From Butyrivibrio sp. YAB3001 (GTDB lineage: Bacteria; Bacillota; Clostridia; Lachnospirales; Lachnospiraceae), in the NCBI RefSeq assembly GCF_900112195.1, contig NZ_FOKR01000017.1, positions 17,829-81,828 of the forward strand: a stretch of DNA of 64,000 nt, given 5' to 3'. The first letter of the stretch is position 1. Each line of letters starts with the position of its first letter. Position numbers and translations under genes: made by a program. This document shows positions 62,481-64,000 of the stretch, piece by piece. The notes beneath the pieces were generated by a model. That model searched no databases, was not told the DNA's origin, and worked only from the letters and a program-made list of their open reading frames with translations.

Positions 62481-63017
62481 ATGAACATGAACAATGAACA
62501 AAAAAATACATACGTCAAAAAGCAGATTTTAGCCGCTCTTCTTGATCTCCTAAAGGAAAAGCCGCTCTCCGATATTTCTGTCAGCGAACTAACAAGCAGA
62601 GCCGAAATCGGGCGCGTCTCTTTTTACCGCAACTACCAGAATAAAGAGGATATTCTGAAAGAAGAGTCAGACCGTCTCATTAAGGAATGGGGAAGGCTAT
62701 ATGAATCCAACCCCGATTCAACACCGGAGAGTCTATTCCCATCACTATTCGATTTTTACCGTGATCATAGAGAATTTTATACCATTCTCTACAACGCAGG
62801 CATGTCCTCCATCATGATGAAAACCATCATCGGCACCATTCAGATACTGCCTGAAATGCCCAATTTTGAAGCATACATGAAATCATTTTGGGCATATGGC
62901 ATTTACGGCTGGATGCTTGAATGGATCAAACGCGGTATGCATGAAAGCGGCGATGAATTAAAGGCTCTCTTTGCACTTGCTCACCAAGGGAACGAAAACA
63001 AAGGTGATGCTTCTTAA
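62481..63017 (+). CDS. TetR/AcrR family transcriptional regulator
   Basis: A 178-residue protein. The N-terminal helix-turn-helix runs QILAALLDLLKEKPLSDISVSELTSRAEIGRVSFYRNYQNKEDILKE, the TetR pattern with its FYRNYxxKEDIL recognition-helix end. The C-terminal ligand domain is variable and includes a helix rich in aromatic residues (FWAYGIYGWMLEWI). GGGAGG lies 13 bases before ATG 62481, a long spacing; a TTG start at 62469 is not better placed. It is the only plus-strand protein gene in the right half and probably represses the two hydrolase genes. Confidence 0.88.
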   Translation: MNMNNEQKNTYVKKQILAALLDLLKEKPLSDISVSELTSRAEIGRVSFYRNYQNKEDILKEESDRLIKEWGRLYESNPDSTPESLFPSLFDFYRDHREFYTILYNAGMSSIMMKTIIGTIQILPEMPNFEAYMKSFWAYGIYGWMLEWIKRGMHESGDELKALFALAHQGNENKGDAS

Positions 63018-63053
63018 CATAGCCGTTTTCTATTTTTTCAATGATAGTTCGTA

Positions 63054-63161
63054 TCAGAATCGATCCATATCATCCTGAGATGCCAGAGTGCTGTATGCGC
63101 CTTGGTTCTCATCGTTTTGCATTTCCGTGTACATATCATTGATCTCTCCGATATTTTTCAC
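63054..63161 (-). pseudogene. Short C-terminal remnant of an unidentified gene
   Basis: A 35-codon frame reads VKNIGEINDMYTEMQNDENQ through LASQDDMDRF and ends at TGA 63054-63056. In-frame stop TGA lies three codons upstream and there is no usable start with a ribosome-binding site. Composition is protein-like (acidic, no low-complexity), so it may be a gene fragment. Otherwise the 290 bases between the TetR and AIM24 genes hold only a terminator. Confidence 0.3.
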
Positions 63162-63239
63162 CCACCATCAAACCTGAAAAAAAGCAGCTACCTCGTTTGT
63201 TATATAAGGTAATAATTTTATAATCAAACTATGTATAAA

Positions 63240-63284
63240 GGGGCTGTGAAAAAATGAGATAATCATTTTTTCACAGCCCCTTTT
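63240..63284. terminator. Bidirectional terminator between the TetR and AIM24 genes
   Basis: An 18-bp perfect stem (ends GGGGCTGTGAAA and its complement) with a five-base loop has TTTTCTT on the plus side and TTTATA on the minus side. It serves the converging TetR-type and AIM24-family genes. Confidence 0.8.
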
Positions 63285-63307
63285 CTTATAATCTTGCTTA
63301 AACAAAA

Positions 63308-64000
63308 TCATTTTCCAAATGTATTGCTCGTAATTGCTGCAGCCTTTGCCGCTAAAGTATTTGTAGCTGCATATAGCGAGCCTGTAGGTGCAACAGGGCT
63401 CATGAGAACTTTTCCTGTTCCCCTATAAACATTTACAAGCCCTTCTCCACTTACTGCAGATCCAAGGAGCGTCTTGGTAGACCTTTCAACAGTAAAATCA
63501 AGGTTTGAAGACCAGCATACAGCAAGATTTCCATCTATCTTCAGAGTATCGTTATTGAGTTCTACCTCTATGAGCTCAGCATATGGGACATTACTCTCAA
63601 GAGCTGCAATCCCATTGCCGGAAAGGCTCAAGTTGAAGAGGCCTTCTCCGCCGAGTGCTGCTGATGAAAGATTCTTTCTGGATACAACACTGTTTTTTAC
63701 TGTTCCAGAGCATGCATAAAACATGCCGTCCTCAATGGTGATGCCAGGTCCCCATGATGCGACATCCACAAGAATGATATATTTGTAGGTAGGTTCAAGA
63801 ACAAGCCAACCATTTCCAACATATTCCGGCTTTACTGCAGATTCTTTTGTTACAGCTCCTTTTACCATCTTTCCAAAAAGATCACCAACACCTTTAACAC
63901 CGGATGTAGCCTGAACATTACCAGCCATCCACTGCATAGCACCTGCCTGGATAATCGCAGAGTTGTTACCATCAAGTTCAATAGCAAGCTGCCTTCTGTG
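63308..64000 (-). CDS. AIM24 family protein (5' end outside window)
   Basis: The frame is open to the window edge, giving at least 230 residues; HRRQLAIELDGNNSAIIQAGAMQWMAG is the visible N-terminal part. GEGLFNLSLSGNGIAALES and SGEGLVNVYRGTGKVLMSP are the repeated beta-strand motifs of AIM24/TIGR00266 proteins (tryptophan-RNA-binding-attenuator-like fold). ISWGPG-like ASWGPGITIEDG is also typical. Function in bacteria is unknown. It converges on the TetR gene with a shared bidirectional terminator. Confidence 0.85.
   Translation of the reverse strand, partial: HRRQLAIELDGNNSAIIQAGAMQWMAGNVQATSGVKGVGDLFGKMVKGAVTKESAVKPEYVGNGWLVLEPTYKYIILVDVASWGPGITIEDGMFYACSGTVKNSVVSRKNLSSAALGGEGLFNLSLSGNGIAALESNVPYAELIEVELNNDTLKIDGNLAVCWSSNLDFTVERSTKTLLGSAVSGEGLVNVYRGTGKVLMSPVAPTGSLYAATNTLAAKAAAITSNTFGK

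Overview
The window reads as chromosome of a low-GC anaerobic Firmicute, most likely Lachnospiraceae (Butyrivibrio/Pseudobutyrivibrio-like). This rests on gene content and order: cysS-mrnC-rlmB-sigH, a division cluster from mraZ to ftsZ followed by nrdR, QueH, a fused AroE-AroK, and several cyclic-di-GMP proteins. It also rests on family resemblance of small accessory genes. No database search was possible. Nearly every gene is on the minus strand; the exceptions are a partial gene at the left edge, one tRNA-Met and a TetR-type regulator near the right end.

Region 1 (1-16.1 kb) is a surface polysaccharide locus transcribed right to left. In transcription order it has a GT4, two GT2 enzymes, a large multi-TM protein (polymerase or GT-C candidate), a second GT4, a LicD phosphotransferase, a nucleotidylyltransferase, a Wzx-type flippase, an asparagine-synthase-like protein and a Stealth phosphotransferase. 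The LicD, cytidylyltransferase and Stealth genes together suggest a phosphodiester-decorated polymer. The distal end (0.2-6.2 kb) is decaying: a gene with two nonsense codons, an SDR remnant, an acyltransferase frameshifted at a seven-G tract, and a broken Stealth-flippase chimera.

Region 2 (16.1-17.1 kb) is the most interesting part. A small serine recombinase gene is flanked by two identical 26-bp sites in inverted orientation. Each site has a 12+2+12 layout like the hix sites of Hin-type invertases. A sigma-A-like promoter inside the segment now points away from the polysaccharide operon, and a terminator separates recombinase from operon. Inversion would aim the promoter at the operon, so this looks like a self-contained ON/OFF switch, probably captured OFF.

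Region 3 (17.1-38.1 kb) is mostly core: sigH, rlmB, mrnC, cysS, ispF, azlCD, an alanyl-tRNA editing protein, a CarD regulator with a cre-like site in its leader, EAL and GGDEF-EAL proteins, a PAP2 phosphatase, tRNA-Met, an L,D-transpeptidase, a MATE transporter, argS, queH and aroE-aroK. Region 4 (38.3-43.6 kb) is a five-gene oligopeptide-type ABC importer operon with a strong promoter overlaid by two TTGACAAA-type palindromes. Region 5 (43.6-55.8 kb) is nrdR, then the division/wall cluster (ftsZ, ftsQ, ftsW, murD, PBP, ftsL, rsmH, mraZ with upstream MraZ boxes), then lgt and ychF. mraY, murE, murF and murG are not in the cluster.

Region 6 (55.8-64 kb) is accessory. A chemoreceptor gene is bracketed by two inverted copies of a ~328-bp non-coding element with terminal inverted repeats and seven ACGT motifs spaced 31-34 bp. 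It is followed by a DUF5688-like remnant, a DUF1016/YhcG-type nuclease carrying an in-frame palindromic duplication, two secreted or membrane-anchored hydrolases divergent from a TetR regulator, and an AIM24-family gene cut by the window end.
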